Positions 20,534 to 31,214 of a stretch of 64,000 nt of DNA are shown here, piece after piece (the stretch's first letter is position 1; every line of letters starts with the position of its first letter). Origin of the DNA: Corynebacterium choanae (lineage in GTDB: Bacteria; Actinomycetota; Actinomycetes; Mycobacteriales; Mycobacteriaceae). The stretch is from the NCBI RefSeq assembly GCF_003813965.1, contig NZ_CP033896.1, positions 1,612,001 through 1,676,000 on the forward strand, in the 5' to 3' direction. Below the pieces are notes generated by a model. The model saw only the letters and a program-made list of their open reading frames with translations, was not told where the DNA came from and made no database searches. The translations under genes and the position numbers were made by a program.

Positions 20534-21283
20534 ATGAAGCTTTTTGCTCGCAAGTCCATGGTCGCCTTGGGCACCGCCCTCGCAGTTTCGATCGCCCCAG
20601 TGAGCGTTGTGACCGAGTTCACTCCGATGGTTCACGCTGCAGTATCTGAATCCTCCTACACTGCACAGCGGTCCAACGTTGAGCGTCGTATCACCAACTC
20701 CACCACGCAGCTGGATGCAGCTCAGGAGTCGCTGAACAAGGCCAAGGAGAAGTTGAAAGACGCGGATGCAGAGCTGAAGCTTTCTGAAGCCGACACCCAG
20801 CTCACCATCGCGAAGTCGTCCATCGAATCTGCTAAGTCGAATCTGGCCGGCGCCCCCGAAAAACCAGCTTCCGGAGAACGCGAAAGCGCATACGGTCTGC
20901 TGCAGGATGCCGTGAAGGCTCTCGGCGATGCTGACACCGCTATCTCGAAGGCCAACACCGCTATTCAGGCTGCCCGCAACGCTCAGTTCACCTGCCCTAA
21001 CGCTGTGAACCCGGAAGCAATCAACGGCGGCAACACGAATAACAATGGTTCCTCCGGCGGTTCCTCCCTCGACAGCTTCAAGGGTCTGTTCAACTCCTCT
21101 GCTAACCGGATCGTTTACGAAAACGGCAAGCCCAAGTGCGAGCAGATCTCCTCCTTCTACACCGACAAGCTCACCAAGATTGTTGCCATCCTCGGCACCA
21201 TCTTCACCTTGATCACCACGGTGACCAAGATCAGCGACACTGTTGCTAAGGGCAACCCGATCCTCCCGATCCCAGCCCCGTAA
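20534..21283 (+). CDS. Secreted coiled-coil protein of unknown function, paralogue 1
   Basis: 249 residues, not recognised as a named family. Signal peptide MKLFARKSMVALGTALAVSI with likely cleavage after MVHA (34-35). A heptad-like helical region (about 45-150) is rich in Ala, Lys, Glu. Then comes FTCPNAV with Cys154, a Gly/Asn/Ser linker (164-178), NRIVYENGKPKC with Cys202, and a hydrophobic helix (KIVAILGTIFTLITTV, 215-230) near the C-terminus. The two Cys probably form a disulfide. The C-terminal helix could insert in a membrane or pack in an oligomer. AAGGA sits 8 bases before ATG 20534. The next gene has the same architecture. Confidence 0.8.
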   Translation: MKLFARKSMVALGTALAVSIAPVSVVTEFTPMVHAAVSESSYTAQRSNVERRITNSTTQLDAAQESLNKAKEKLKDADAELKLSEADTQLTIAKSSIESAKSNLAGAPEKPASGERESAYGLLQDAVKALGDADTAISKANTAIQAARNAQFTCPNAVNPEAINGGNTNNNGSSGGSSLDSFKGLFNSSANRIVYENGKPKCEQISSFYTDKLTKIVAILGTIFTLITTVTKISDTVAKGNPILPIPAP

Positions 21284-21336
21284 TGCGACGATAACCAGTT
21301 CGCTGTGAGCAGTCCGCTCACGTTCATGGTTTGCGG

Positions 21337-21390
21337 CACCCCGCGAGTTGAAGAAACAACATTATGTTGTCGCCAACACCGCGGGGTGTT
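21337..21390 (+). terminator. Terminator-like hairpin between the two secreted paralogues
   Basis: CACCCCGCG (21337-21345) pairs with CGCGGGGTG (21380-21388). Inside is a second hairpin, ACAAC-ATTAT-GTTGT (21356-21370). It is followed by TT only. It suggests the two paralogues are separate transcription units or that the second is attenuated. Confidence 0.6.
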
Positions 21391-21564
21391 CTGCTACCGT
21401 GCGGCGGTGGATTCGTGCATCACCAACGATCAATCATCCTTAAAAAACAGTGCAGCCGGCCGTGTACTTTAGGCTGCGGCAGCAAGTGTTCCACCATCCG
21501 ACCACGTACCCCAGCTCTGTAACCTGCAATAAGTCCCCCTTGTAGAAAAGGTTTTCGCTTTCTT

Positions 21565-22323
21565 ATGCAGCACATATCACCCATCCGCCCCATCAGTATG
21601 CTTGTTGCAACGAGTCTTTTCGCCACAGCGATGAGCGCAGCACCACTAGCAGCTGTAGCAGAACCCGCCGAAACACCAACGGTTCATCTCACCAACCAAA
21701 CCAGCACCGCTGACGTGGTCGCCGAGCTGGAACGAACTCTTACAAAAGCTCGGGAAACCATCGCCGAGCTGCGGCCTAAAGCCGAACAGCAGCGCGCAAA
21801 ATGGGGCTACAACGCTTCGTTTGAAGCGGTGAACCGACTCGACGATGCCGAACTTGCCATCGACAGTCTTAAGCTGAAACTTGCCACCATCACCGGTGAA
21901 GACCCCGCTGCTGATGCTGCAGCAGCACGCGACGCGTTCAAGCTGGCCGCGAACTTGCAACGTCACCTCGACGATGCCCAATACGATATTGAATTGGGTG
22001 AACGCATCAATAAAGAAAAAGACGATAATGGCTTGCACTGTGCCAACGCCATTGACAACGGGGACACCACCGGTTCTTCCATCGGATCGTCAACCACCGG
22101 AATCTTCAACCCAATCGGTAACCGTATTGTGTACAACACCAACGGTCAGCCAACCTGTACCACCAACTTTGAATACTTCATGGGCAAATTCACGAAGTTC
22201 ATGTCACTCGTCGGCACATTCGCGGCGATTGTGGCCGGCCTGCAAAAATTGATGGCGCCCCAGGATCCTGCCGCGGAAGACGCAGCGAAAAACCAGCCTG
22301 ACGGTGACGCAGCCGACAAATAG
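21565..22323 (+). CDS. Secreted coiled-coil protein of unknown function, paralogue 2
   Basis: 252 residues with the same plan as the preceding gene product. The signal peptide spans MLVATSLFATAMSAAPLAAV and is probably cut after AVA (30-32). A charged helical region follows (about 45-150), then LHCANAID with Cys159, a Gly/Ser/Thr linker (167-179), NRIVYNTNGQPTC with Cys198, and a hydrophobic helix (FMSLVGTFAAIVAGL, 212-226). It ends in a polar Asp/Ala/Lys tail (232-252) that the first paralogue lacks. AAAAGG lies about 12 bases before the ATG. The shared C-N-A and RIVY-NG-P-C signatures show common descent. Function is unknown; cell-surface or secreted structural role is a guess. Confidence 0.8.
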   Translation: MQHISPIRPISMLVATSLFATAMSAAPLAAVAEPAETPTVHLTNQTSTADVVAELERTLTKARETIAELRPKAEQQRAKWGYNASFEAVNRLDDAELAIDSLKLKLATITGEDPAADAAAARDAFKLAANLQRHLDDAQYDIELGERINKEKDDNGLHCANAIDNGDTTGSSIGSSTTGIFNPIGNRIVYNTNGQPTCTTNFEYFMGKFTKFMSLVGTFAAIVAGLQKLMAPQDPAAEDAAKNQPDGDAADK

Positions 22324-22347
22324 ACCACTAGGCTGCCAGAACACTTC

Positions 22348-22389
22348 ACTCCACGAACCTGCAGCGGAAACGCTGCTGGTTCGTGGAGT
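22348..22389 (+). terminator. Hairpin terminator between paralogue 2 and rel
   Basis: ACTCCACGAACC and GCAGCG pair with CGCTGC and GGTTCGTGGAGT, separated only by a T/T mismatch, with a GAAA tetraloop. The 19-base arms make this one of the strongest hairpins here. It lies between convergent genes and could serve both. Confidence 0.75.
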
Positions 22390-22536
22390 TATGTATAAGC
22401 GGCACCAAGGCTCGAAACTCGCACCTAGGGTTGTTTTCATCGGAGCAGCAATAGCTTGGCCTGTCACGGCCCCTAAAACCACAACCATGCTGTGGCTCCC
22501 CATGCCTGCTCCCCGGCGCCACAGCTACGGGTCTGG

Positions 22537-24810
22537 TTAGGTGGCAGGTTGAGTGATTCGGTACACGTCAAACACACCTTCAATATTGCGCAGCTGAGTC
22601 ATCAACGCGCCCAACTGTTTGATATCGGATACTTGGAAGGTGAACGTGCACACTGCCACATGATCTTCCTCAGTATGGGAGTTCATCGACTGCACTGCAA
22701 CTTTTTGCTCACTGACCACTTTGGTGATCTCCACAAGCAAACCGTCACGGTCTAACGCCTGCAGTTGCAATGTTGCGGCGAAGGAGCCACGCTTATCTTT
22801 CGCCCAAGATACTTCAATGAGCCGCTGCGATTCTTGCTGCAGCCGCGCCGCATTGGTGCAATCTGTGCGATGAACACTCACCCCTTCCCCACGGGTGATA
22901 TAGCCAAAAATAGGATCGCCAGGCACCGGCATACAGCAGCGGGCGACTTTCGCCAGCATATCCGGTGATCCTTGCACGAGAATTCCTGATTCACTCGGCG
23001 GAGTTTTCTTCAACCGAAGTTTATTGATCGGGGTTCGATCAACGAGCTGATCTTCGGCTTCCTCCAAATCGCCGTAGATCGCCATAATTCGGTTGACAAC
23101 CTGATGCGGGCTGACATTATTCGCACCGATCGCAGTATAGAGCGCATCAACGCTGTCATAGCGGAGCTCTGCTGCAACCTGCTTCAAATTTTGCGCGGTG
23201 ATCAGGCGATGTAGTGGCAGGCCGCCACGCTGCACTTCCGCGGCTAACGCATCACGCCCTGCTTCGAGAGTTTCCTCGCGCCGTTCTTTAGCGAACCATT
23301 GCCGGATTTTCGACTTTGCACGCGGTGATACAACAAAATTCAGCCAGTCTTTACTCGGACCGTTTCCGGCGTCCTTGGAGGTAAACACCTCCACCTTGTC
23401 ACCGGTTTTCAGCTGAGTTTCCAAAGCAACAAGTTTCCCGTTTACTTTCGCCCCCAAGCAGCGGTGCCCAACTTCGGTGTGCACCGCATAGGCAAAATCT
23501 ACTGGTGTAGAACCTGCTGGAAGATATTGCACGTCACCTTTTGGAGTGAACACGAAAATCTGCTGGGTTTGCAGATCGTAGCGAAGATTATCGAGAAACT
23601 CGCTCGGATCAGCGGCCTCTTTTTGCCAGTCGAGCATCTGCCGCATCCACGAGATCGATTCGATCTCTTGGTCAGAGCCCTTATGGGAACCTTTTGTTTC
23701 CTTATACCGCCAGTGGGCAGCGATGCCAAATTCGGCATTGTAGTGCATCTCATGGGTGCGCACCTGCACCTCAATGGGTTTCGCATCCGGCCCCATCACA
23801 GTGGTGTGCAACGATTGATACACCCCAAAGCGTGGCTGCGAAATATAGTCTTTAAACCGTCCTGGTTGGGCGGGATACAGCGAATGGACAGCACCGATTG
23901 CCCCATAGCAGTCTTTGACCGTATCTACCAATACTCGAATACCGATAAGATCATAGATTTCATCAAAATCACGTCCCCGAATCACCATTTTCTGGTTAAT
24001 CGACCAATAGTGCTTCGGGCGTCCCATCACTTCGGCGTGAATATTGTTCTCGGCGAGGGTTTTCGTCAGCTCGTCGATAATGCGGGTGATGTAGCGATCC
24101 CGGGAGGGGGCACGATCAGCGACCAGCCGCACAATCTCGTCATATTTTTTCGGGTAAAGAATTGCAAACGAAAGATCTTCCAGCTCCCATTTCACACTCG
24201 CCATCCCCAACCGGTGCGCAAGCGGGGCGATCACTTCCAAGGTTTGTTTCGCCTTGTTTGCTTGTTTTTCAGGACGCAAAAACCGCATCGTCCGCATATT
24301 GTGCAGGCGGTCGGCAACCTTAATCACCAAAACCCGCGGATCTTTCGCCATAGCGACGATCATTTTCCGGACTGTTTCGGCTTCCGCTTCTTTCGCCCCC
24401 ACCACCATTTTGTCGATTTTCGTTACTCCATCGACAATGGCTGCTACTTCCGGCCCAAAGTCGCGGGTGAGATCCTCCAGGCTGTAGTCGGTATCTTCGA
24501 CGGTGTCGTGCAATAGCGCCGCGACAATAGTGGTGGTATCCATACCGATCTCTGCGGCGATCGTCGCCACTGCGAGTGGATGGGTGATATACGGGTCGCC
24601 GGATTTCCGAAACACCCCCTCGTGCAGCCGTTCGGCGGTGTGATAAGCCCGCTGAATAAGTTCCACATCGGCTTTCGGATGGATTTCTTTGTGGATAGTA
24701 ACCAGCGGATCGAGCACCGGGTCAAGTTTCACCCGGTTGCCGGTGAGGGTGCGCACCAAACGTGCAGACATCGACCGCACCGGTGAGGTGGGTTTGTTCT
24801 CTGAAGGCAT
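22537..24810 (-). CDS. rel: Bifunctional (p)ppGpp synthetase/hydrolase Rel
   Basis: Makes and degrades the stringent-response alarmones. The 757-residue protein has the HD hydrolase domain (His77 in [13 protein letters not shown], His101-Asp102 in [17 protein letters not shown]), the synthetase domain ([18 protein letters not shown]), the TGS domain ([20 protein letters not shown]) and a C-terminal ACT domain ([20 protein letters not shown]). Both activities look intact. ATG 24810 has AGGGG 5-6 bases upstream, which favours it over the ORF start 18 codons earlier. It lies downstream of apt and the dciAE-like gene, the standard corynebacterial arrangement. Confidence 0.97.
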   Translation of the reverse strand: MPSENKPTSPVRSMSARLVRTLTGNRVKLDPVLDPLVTIHKEIHPKADVELIQRAYHTAERLHEGVFRKSGDPYITHPLAVATIAAEIGMDTTTIVAALLHDTVEDTDYSLEDLTRDFGPEVAAIVDGVTKIDKMVVGAKEAEAETVRKMIVAMAKDPRVLVIKVADRLHNMRTMRFLRPEKQANKAKQTLEVIAPLAHRLGMASVKWELEDLSFAILYPKKYDEIVRLVADRAPSRDRYITRIIDELTKTLAENNIHAEVMGRPKHYWSINQKMVIRGRDFDEIYDLIGIRVLVDTVKDCYGAIGAVHSLYPAQPGRFKDYISQPRFGVYQSLHTTVMGPDAKPIEVQVRTHEMHYNAEFGIAAHWRYKETKGSHKGSDQEIESISWMRQMLDWQKEAADPSEFLDNLRYDLQTQQIFVFTPKGDVQYLPAGSTPVDFAYAVHTEVGHRCLGAKVNGKLVALETQLKTGDKVEVFTSKDAGNGPSKDWLNFVVSPRAKSKIRQWFAKERREETLEAGRDALAAEVQRGGLPLHRLITAQNLKQVAAELRYDSVDALYTAIGANNVSPHQVVNRIMAIYGDLEEAEDQLVDRTPINKLRLKKTPPSESGILVQGSPDMLAKVARCCMPVPGDPIFGYITRGEGVSVHRTDCTNAARLQQESQRLIEVSWAKDKRGSFAATLQLQALDRDGLLVEITKVVSEQKVAVQSMNSHTEEDHVAVCTFTFQVSDIKQLGALMTQLRNIEGVFDVYRITQPAT

Positions 24811-25496
24811 GTCAACCCCTAGATGTTGCTTCGATCCGTATCGGTCTCCGTTGCTGCTGTTCACCCAATGGTGAACAGGCGGCCGGATGGTTGCTGCCAG
24901 CAGTCCTCTGATTGCTGACGGCAGGAAAAGCAGGGTACACCACTGCTGCCACTATGGTGTTGGTGTGCCAAACCGGTTGTCTGCGGTATCGCACCGTATG
25001 TTCTACGGTAGACGATCACACGAACGACAGTGAGGGTTTCTTGCTGCTGGTGCCAGGAGTAACGCAGAAACCATGAGAAGTATTGCCTCCTGGGACCTAT
25101 TCGCCGAACACCTGCACCATGCTTTCGCGTCACCTTCGCGAACATCCGGCGGTAAGTGCACCGAATCGGTGGTAGCCGGCGGATGGTGTGCGACAGCGCA
25201 CCTTGTGACAGTGTGGTGGTGATTGAAAAATAGTATCGCAGACTACTGCCCCGGGCGAACAACCTGCACATGCTGCTTTCAGGCCTACCCGGTGGGCAGT
25301 TTTTTCCTATTACGCTGTATTGGATCTGGTGGGCATATGCGCAAACCATGAGGGGCAGCACTAACCGGGGTGTCATTTCCGGTGCGCGGCATGGTGTACA
25401 CGGTTGCAGCGATTTGCGCACTAGCTGCGACTGACTCGCCGAGCAACCCGACAGATAATCCTCTTCGCGCAGCGGGCACTGGGCGATTAGGGTTGC
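24811..25496. other. Spacer between apt and rel
   Basis: 686 bp. A long frame on the minus strand crosses it, but its translation looks random and has no ribosome site. rel probably has its own promoter here. No gene is supported. Confidence 0.5.
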
Positions 25497-26051
25497 TTAT
25501 TGTTCTTGCTGACCACGGTTGCCGATGACCGCGATCGGCACATCGCCTAGGCGTTCCCGCCCACCGAGGCCTGCAACCTCCAGGACGACAACGCATCCGC
25601 CCACAGTCGCGTGACAATGTTCTTGCAACAGGTCGACGGCCGCACCCAAGGTTCCGCCGGTGGCGAGCACATCATCAATCAGCACAATGGTTTTGCCGGC
25701 ATAGTCGATCCCGGTTTGCGGAACTTCCAAAGCGGCGGTGCCATATTCCAATTCATAGGTTTTCGAGTGAACCGGCGGCGGAAGTTTCCCGGCTTTCCGG
25801 ATCGCTAAAATTCCCACCCCCAGGTTATAGGCGACCGCGGAACCAAGCAGAAAACCGCGCGCGTCGAGTCCACCGATGAGATCGGCGCCAAATGCACGAG
25901 CTTGCTCGGTGAGTGCATCAACAACAGCCCGGAATGCTTCCGGGTGGGCAAGCACTGGTGTGAGATCCTCAAACAACACACCAGGTTGCGGGAAGTCAGG
26001 GACTAAACGGGTATGGGTGGCAAGCATGTGGCTTGCAAGTTCACTGCTCAT
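25497..26051 (-). CDS. apt: Adenine phosphoribosyltransferase
   Basis: Salvages adenine to AMP with PRPP. 184 residues: [20 protein letters not shown] at the N-terminus, [36 protein letters not shown] hood region and the PRPP loop [12 protein letters not shown]. The ATG at 26051 overlaps the stop codon of the upstream dciAE-like gene as ATGA, so translation is coupled; the longer frame upstream is inside that gene. Positioned between dciAE and rel. Confidence 0.95.
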   Translation of the reverse strand: MSSELASHMLATHTRLVPDFPQPGVLFEDLTPVLAHPEAFRAVVDALTEQARAFGADLIGGLDARGFLLGSAVAYNLGVGILAIRKAGKLPPPVHSKTYELEYGTAALEVPQTGIDYAGKTIVLIDDVLATGGTLGAAVDLLQEHCHATVGGCVVVLEVAGLGGRERLGDVPIAVIGNRGQQEQ

Positions 26052-27679
26052 GAGCCTGTGTTTGGGGTAACCTTTTCTTTTCCTGGGGCAAGGATCGTCC
26101 ACCGATCCATATTCCAACCGATGCCGGTTTCGGCAGTATTTGGCACCACTTGGCCGATGGTGTTGTGCACAATCGCAACCCGTGGTTCGTCGGCCAACGG
26201 AATGGTGAGTACTTCTTCCCACAGCCGCTGCTCTTCGGCTCGCAACATTGTGGGATCGTCAGTGTCCGCGGCTAGCCTAGAGAATCCTTCGCGGGTGGAC
26301 AAGGGAGTTAAAAATGCGTCAATGTTGCCCTGGCCATATTCGTCCTGCAGCGCCCCCAGACTGGTGTAGTCGTCGCTGGCATCCACCACAGTCACCCCTG
26401 CCGGGGCACAGCTTTGTGCAATCGCATCCACCATCGCCGCATAGCGGCGATGACCTGGCAGATGTCCGATACGAATCACCGCGCCGCGCAGCGGGGCGGC
26501 AGCTTCCATATTGGCCGGAATATGGGCTTGCGCAATATCAGCAAGTTTGCCGTGTTCACCACCTGCAGTGTGCACGAGGCGTGCCCCTACCGGATGCACT
26601 TCGATACCGGAGATCTCCGCGGAAACAGCGGCAACTGTTTGCTGGTCGATACAGGCCGCAAACGCTCGTCGGTTTGCTGCATCAGCAAATAGTCCACCCC
26701 GGGCAAGAACCAGCGAATCAGTTAAGCTCCCCGCCTGCGGAGTAACAGTTGTCACCTGGGTGTCTGCCGCGTCATGGACCCAAGGCACTGTTGTCAACCA
26801 GGTAAGATCGGCCACATCTGGGGCCGGCAATTCCCCATTGCCGGAGGGTTCTTTGCCGAAAGCGTAAATCACGATGCGGGCGGTTTGTGGCTCATCCCCT
26901 AAATATTGCGGATTGGCAGCAAGCGTGACGGACACTCCCGGATCCACAGCAACCACCTGGTAGGGGCCGGAAGCAACAGCCAAGGTGGGATCAAATGAAC
27001 TTAAGCGAAAACCGGTGTTCCAAATCTCGGCGATCGGGGCAAGCGTTGACGGGTCACCGGTGAGCAACATGTCGTTGAGCTCTTCCATGCTTACCCCTGC
27101 CCGCTGGGCAATGGTGTGCGACGGCAACACTTGCCCGGTAGCGAATAGCTCCTGCCAGCGATCGCCGTAGTCTTCTTTGAAGGTCACAATAAATTTTCGG
27201 GCACCAGGTTCACAAAATACCTTCTCCACCTGATCATAAACCGGCGCAAAACCGGCAAACCCTTCGGTCACTTGGGCTCGCCAAGCCAGCAAAAAATCGG
27301 TGCAGGTCAAGGGCACCCCATCGGAATAACGCGCATCAACATTGATGCGATACACCGCTGAGCGTTGCGCCCCCGGAAGCAGCTGCGCGGTCGCGATATC
27401 AGTGTTGGGAACAAACTGGCCACCAGGTCCCCACACAAACACCCCTGGATAGATCCTGGCCGACAACATATCAGCGCGGGTGGAAACCCCCTCTGCGGAG
27501 CCGGCATTCAGCGTCACCTGGTCAACCCCGGCCGCATAGGTGATCGTCGGCTCCATCTCCGGCGACTGGTCTGTGGGCTGCTCGGCACAGCCAACCAGCA
27601 GGAGCATCGCCGCACCTACTCGGCTGACAATTTGTCTCCACGGTCGCCGCGGGGACATGCCGTGTCGAGTTTCATCCAT
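26048..27679 (-). CDS. ABC-type peptide/solute-binding lipoprotein, DciAE-like
   Basis: 543-residue substrate-binding protein of the dipeptide/oligopeptide family (SBP_bac_5). The signal peptide with RR near the start ([14 protein letters not shown]) leads to the lipobox LLLVGC, so it should be lipid-anchored outside the membrane. The family's core segments follow: [39 protein letters not shown] and a C-terminal lobe with [17 protein letters not shown] helices. AAAGGA is 8 bases before ATG 27679. No permease genes accompany it; in corynebacteria it stands between secF and apt, as here. The ligand is unknown. Confidence 0.85.
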   Translation of the reverse strand: MDETRHGMSPRRPWRQIVSRVGAAMLLLVGCAEQPTDQSPEMEPTITYAAGVDQVTLNAGSAEGVSTRADMLSARIYPGVFVWGPGGQFVPNTDIATAQLLPGAQRSAVYRINVDARYSDGVPLTCTDFLLAWRAQVTEGFAGFAPVYDQVEKVFCEPGARKFIVTFKEDYGDRWQELFATGQVLPSHTIAQRAGVSMEELNDMLLTGDPSTLAPIAEIWNTGFRLSSFDPTLAVASGPYQVVAVDPGVSVTLAANPQYLGDEPQTARIVIYAFGKEPSGNGELPAPDVADLTWLTTVPWVHDAADTQVTTVTPQAGSLTDSLVLARGGLFADAANRRAFAACIDQQTVAAVSAEISGIEVHPVGARLVHTAGGEHGKLADIAQAHIPANMEAAAPLRGAVIRIGHLPGHRRYAAMVDAIAQSCAPAGVTVVDASDDYTSLGALQDEYGQGNIDAFLTPLSTREGFSRLAADTDDPTMLRAEEQRLWEEVLTIPLADEPRVAIVHNTIGQVVPNTAETGIGWNMDRWTILAPGKEKVTPNTGS

Positions 27680-28179
27680 CCGCGCGTTCCTTTCCGCACA
27701 CCACCAGGTTGCGGCGCTGCAATCATAAAAACAACCGTCACCGGCCAGCACATGGTGGCCGACCTACTGCCAGCCTGCAATGCCGCACCACATCAGCATC
27801 ACCTGCAGCACCTCACTACACCAGGGAAGAGATCCTCCCCGTGGCCGCTTCACCTATCAACTACGCAGATCTGAAGCTCAACAATAGTGGTATGCCTCAT
27901 GCGACCGCAGCCTAGTATATCCCGTCGGCGTCGCGAGGCTTCCAATCACAACCCCAACTCCCGGCGATACACACGAACAAACTGGTTTTCTTGAAAACTG
28001 TCCCCACGGCTGCAGACCGCCAACCCAGCTGCCCACCGGAGTAAATAAACAAAAACCAGCGGCACCGAAGAAGGCCGAAGCAAACTTCTGTGCCGCTGGT
28101 TCGAGATCAATCGTGGCTTCTCGTCACACCAGTACCGGCCCCACGGGAATAGCCCGTCCCGTGGCCAGTACTGCGAACT
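27680..28179. other. Spacer between secF and the DciAE-like gene
   Basis: 500 bp that contains the secF terminator (28047-28101). No gene is supported. Confidence 0.55.
28047..28101 (-). terminator. Intrinsic terminator after secF
   Basis: GTGCCGCTGGTT (28090-28101) pairs perfectly with AACCAGCGGCAC (28054-28065), with an inner AGAAG/CTTCT helix. On the minus strand the stem leads into TTTTTGTTTATTT. It ends the yajC-secD-secF transcription unit. Confidence 0.9.
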
Positions 28180-29304
28180 TTAGCGCCGATCGGGCCGCCA
28201 TGTACCAGTGCCTTCCACCGGTTTGCCATAGTCGGCTGATGCGGGAACTGCAGGTTCCGTAAACTCTGCTGGGGCTGCAACTTCCTCCACTGGTTCTGCA
28301 ACCAGTGTCCCCGCCCGTGCAGCGGCAACCTTCGCATTGTGCGCTTTCACCTTCGACTGCAGATTCTTCAACGTCACCAAAATCGGGGTAGCCAAGAACA
28401 CCGAGGAGAACGTGCCCTCAATCACGCCGATGAGCTGAACAATTGACAGATCCTTCAGGGTGCCAACCCCCATCAGCCATACGGCAATTACCATCAGCGA
28501 AGCAATCGGAATCGCCGAGATCACCGTTGTGACAATCGACCGCATCACCGTCTGGTTCACTGCCAGGTTTGCCTGCTCAGCATATGTTGCACGAATACTC
28601 GACTCAAACCCGGCAGTGTTTTCCTCAACCTTGTCGAACACCACCACCGTGTCATACAAGGAAAACGCCAACACGGTCAGCAAACCAATCACGGTCGCTG
28701 GAGTAACCTCCAGGCCGGTGAGCGCATACACCCCAGAAACCACGATGCCGTCAACAGCAATACCTGCCATCGCGGCGATGGCCATATCCCGCTCGAAACG
28801 GATCGTGATATAGGCGAAGATCAACACAAAGAAGACACCCAATGCCAGCAGCATCCGGGAGGTGATGGTAGAACCCCACGACTCCGATACCGTTGAATCA
28901 CCGATCACATCCGGGGTGGCTTCCCCTTCCGAGTTCTCCGGCTGATATTCGGTATAGATCTCCTCCCGTGCCTTGCCAATCTGCTCTTCGGACAGACGCT
29001 TCGAGTTGATCTCTAGAATTCGGGAATCACCCGCCCCGACAATCTGTACCTTTTCCGGTTCGACACCGGTGGCGTCGGCAAACGTGCGCGACACTTGGGT
29101 TTCGTCAAGACCATCTTGATACGGCATGTTCATTTTGGTGCCACCCTGGAAGTCAATGCCCAGGGTGAAACCACGAATCACAATAGCGCCCAAGCAGATC
29201 AGTAGGACTACTGCTGTGATTGAATACCAAGTCTTCCGGCGGCCAACAAAGTCGAGGCCACCTTCGCCGGTGTACAGGCGACGTAGTGTTGCTTTTTCAG
29301 CCAT
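28180..29304 (-). CDS. secF: Protein translocase subunit SecF
   Basis: Partner of SecD in proton-driven late translocation. 374 residues: first membrane segment (about 26-47), the conserved LGIDFQGGTKMNM with D and GG, an extracytoplasmic domain, then five membrane segments with the family motif in TVVVFDKVEEN (about 215-225). A Pro/Ala-rich C-terminal tail of about 50 residues follows. GGAGG precedes ATG 29304. The start is 5 bp after the secD stop, so the two are co-translated. Confidence 0.96.
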   Translation of the reverse strand: MAEKATLRRLYTGEGGLDFVGRRKTWYSITAVVLLICLGAIVIRGFTLGIDFQGGTKMNMPYQDGLDETQVSRTFADATGVEPEKVQIVGAGDSRILEINSKRLSEEQIGKAREEIYTEYQPENSEGEATPDVIGDSTVSESWGSTITSRMLLALGVFFVLIFAYITIRFERDMAIAAMAGIAVDGIVVSGVYALTGLEVTPATVIGLLTVLAFSLYDTVVVFDKVEENTAGFESSIRATYAEQANLAVNQTVMRSIVTTVISAIPIASLMVIAVWLMGVGTLKDLSIVQLIGVIEGTFSSVFLATPILVTLKNLQSKVKAHNAKVAAARAGTLVAEPVEEVAAPAEFTEPAVPASADYGKPVEGTGTWRPDRR

Positions 29305-29309
29305 GCTAC

Positions 29310-31214
29310 TTAGGCCTCCTTCGAGTTGTGCGCGGTAGCTGTCACAGGTTCGTCGGCGTGATCACCAGGCAGGTAATCCCCCTGGCTGCGTCGCCGCTCG
29401 GCAACGCGCATCACCCCGGCAAGACCGTTGACTTGTGGACGGGCGAACCACGGCTTGCGGGAAGCCATCACCACTAGTGGTGCAGAGACGAGGAACACCA
29501 CTACGAGGTCGAAAATGGTGGTGAGCCCAAGAGTGAACGCGAAACCTTTCACGTCGCCCACAGCAAGCACATACAGCACCACTGCAGCAATCAGCGACAC
29601 CAAGTTACCGGACAAAATCGTGTGCTTTGCCCGTGCCCAAGCCCGAGGCACCGCCGAACGGAAGGTACGTCCGTCACGAATCTCATCTTTGATCCGCTCA
29701 TAGAACACCACAAACGAGTCCGCTGTCGTGCCGATACCGATGATCAAACCGGCGATACCAGCCAAGTCGAGGGAATACCCCACCCACCGGCCAAGCAGCA
29801 CCAAAGCACCGTAGATCAGCACACCGGCGGCAACCACAGTTGTCACCACCAGCACACCGAACACGCGGTAGTAGGCCAAAGCGAACAGTGCAACTAAAAT
29901 CAACCCCACAATACCGGCGATCAGACCGGCCTTCAGCGATGCGTAGCCTAACGTGGCAGGGATTGTTGTTGCTGTACCGCCGCGTTCCCCATTTTCGCCG
30001 GCAAACGACAGTGGCAGTGCACCGTAGCGCAAGTTATTTGCCAACGATTGTGCCTCGGCTTCGGTAAACGAGCCGGTGATGGAGGTAGCCGACCCCACCG
30101 GTGTTGCACCGCGAATAACTGGGGCGGAAATGACCTTCGAGTCGAGGGTGATCGCAACCTGCCGGTTGAGATATTCCTGGGTGAGATTCGCCCAGGTTGC
30201 CGAACCTTGTTCTGCGCCGTCGGACTTGAATGCGAAGCTAATCTCCCGCTGCCCGGTCTGCGGGTTCAACCCGCCAGTGATCGGACGGGAAGTATCGATC
30301 TCATTGCCAGTCAAGCGGGTGCCGTTCTCATCGGTTTGCCCAAGCAGCAACGGTGCAGGACCTAAAATCAGATTCCGTCCGATACTCGGATCACAGGCAA
30401 CAAACGGTTTGGCAGGATCATCAGTGCCTGCCATTGGATCAACCTCGTCGTTACATTGCAGCAACGTGTATGCCGCAAACTGCAAGGTGGCGTCGTCGCT
30501 TTGCCGATCCTGGCGCATCATTTCAATGACTGTGTTGCGCCGCTCGGCAGCCTCAATCGAATTCTTGGTTGGTGCCGGCTCACTAGCAGTCACCTTGGGC
30601 GCCTCCACCTTAGGAGTGTTCGTCAAAGCATCCTGCAACTGCTGTTTTTGTTCATCAGAAAGTTCTGCGTCATTGGCCAACGCTTGAGTCTGCTGTTCAA
30701 TCCCCGAATTGAGATTGTCCGCCAACTCCGTCAGTGCGTTTTGCGCGACTTCGGGGGTAAGGACTCCCGCCTCAACCCAGCGGTTAGCCATATCACCAGC
30801 AACTTCCATCAACTTTGTGGAATCTGGTGGAAGTGGCTGCTCCACAGGACGGAATAGCAGCTGCGAAGTTTGCCCCAAAGCACGTGCCTCAGAGGTGTCT
30901 GCACCCGGCACGGTAATGACCAAGGTGTTGCCGTCGGTGACGACCTCAGCACCGGAAACACCCATACCATTGACACGGTTCTGCAGAATCCGCTTCGCCT
31001 GCTCCAATTGGTCAGCAGTTGGCTCAGCACCCTGCGGCACCAACGTGACACGGGTACCACCCTGCAAATCAATCCCCAGCTTTGGGGTTGCTTTTCCGCC
31101 GCCAGTGAACAACACCAACGCATAAATAAGCACCAAAATGAGCGCGAATAATGCTAACGCTTTACCCGGCCATTTAGTTTGTCCGACGCGTGCGCGTCCG
31201 GATTTCGAAGCCAA
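29310..31214 (-). CDS. secD: Protein translocase subunit SecD
   Basis: 634 residues: N-terminal membrane segment (about 19-36), KLGIDLQGGTRVTL motif, a long extracytoplasmic P1 domain with Gln/Ala/Thr-rich insertion (about 175-245), then five membrane helices including GIIGIGTTADSFVVFYERI-like sequence, and a C-terminal tail with MRVAERRRSQGDYL. The start is TTG 31214, with GGAGAGAG about 6 bases upstream. Acts with SecF, downstream, and YajC, upstream after an unusually long gap. Confidence 0.96.
   Translation of the reverse strand: MASKSGRARVGQTKWPGKALALFALILVLIYALVLFTGGGKATPKLGIDLQGGTRVTLVPQGAEPTADQLEQAKRILQNRVNGMGVSGAEVVTDGNTLVITVPGADTSEARALGQTSQLLFRPVEQPLPPDSTKLMEVAGDMANRWVEAGVLTPEVAQNALTELADNLNSGIEQQTQALANDAELSDEQKQQLQDALTNTPKVEAPKVTASEPAPTKNSIEAAERRNTVIEMMRQDRQSDDATLQFAAYTLLQCNDEVDPMAGTDDPAKPFVACDPSIGRNLILGPAPLLLGQTDENGTRLTGNEIDTSRPITGGLNPQTGQREISFAFKSDGAEQGSATWANLTQEYLNRQVAITLDSKVISAPVIRGATPVGSATSITGSFTEAEAQSLANNLRYGALPLSFAGENGERGGTATTIPATLGYASLKAGLIAGIVGLILVALFALAYYRVFGVLVVTTVVAAGVLIYGALVLLGRWVGYSLDLAGIAGLIIGIGTTADSFVVFYERIKDEIRDGRTFRSAVPRAWARAKHTILSGNLVSLIAAVVLYVLAVGDVKGFAFTLGLTTIFDLVVVFLVSAPLVVMASRKPWFARPQVNGLAGVMRVAERRRSQGDYLPGDHADEPVTATAHNSKEA

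Noticed and set aside
23464..24516. 350-codon open frame on the plus strand, antisense to rel
   Set aside because: It mirrors the third-codon bias of rel on the other strand and its translation has no family resemblance or ribosome site.
24861..25421. 186-codon minus-strand frame between rel and apt
   Set aside because: No ribosome site, random composition and no recognisable motif; treated as chance.
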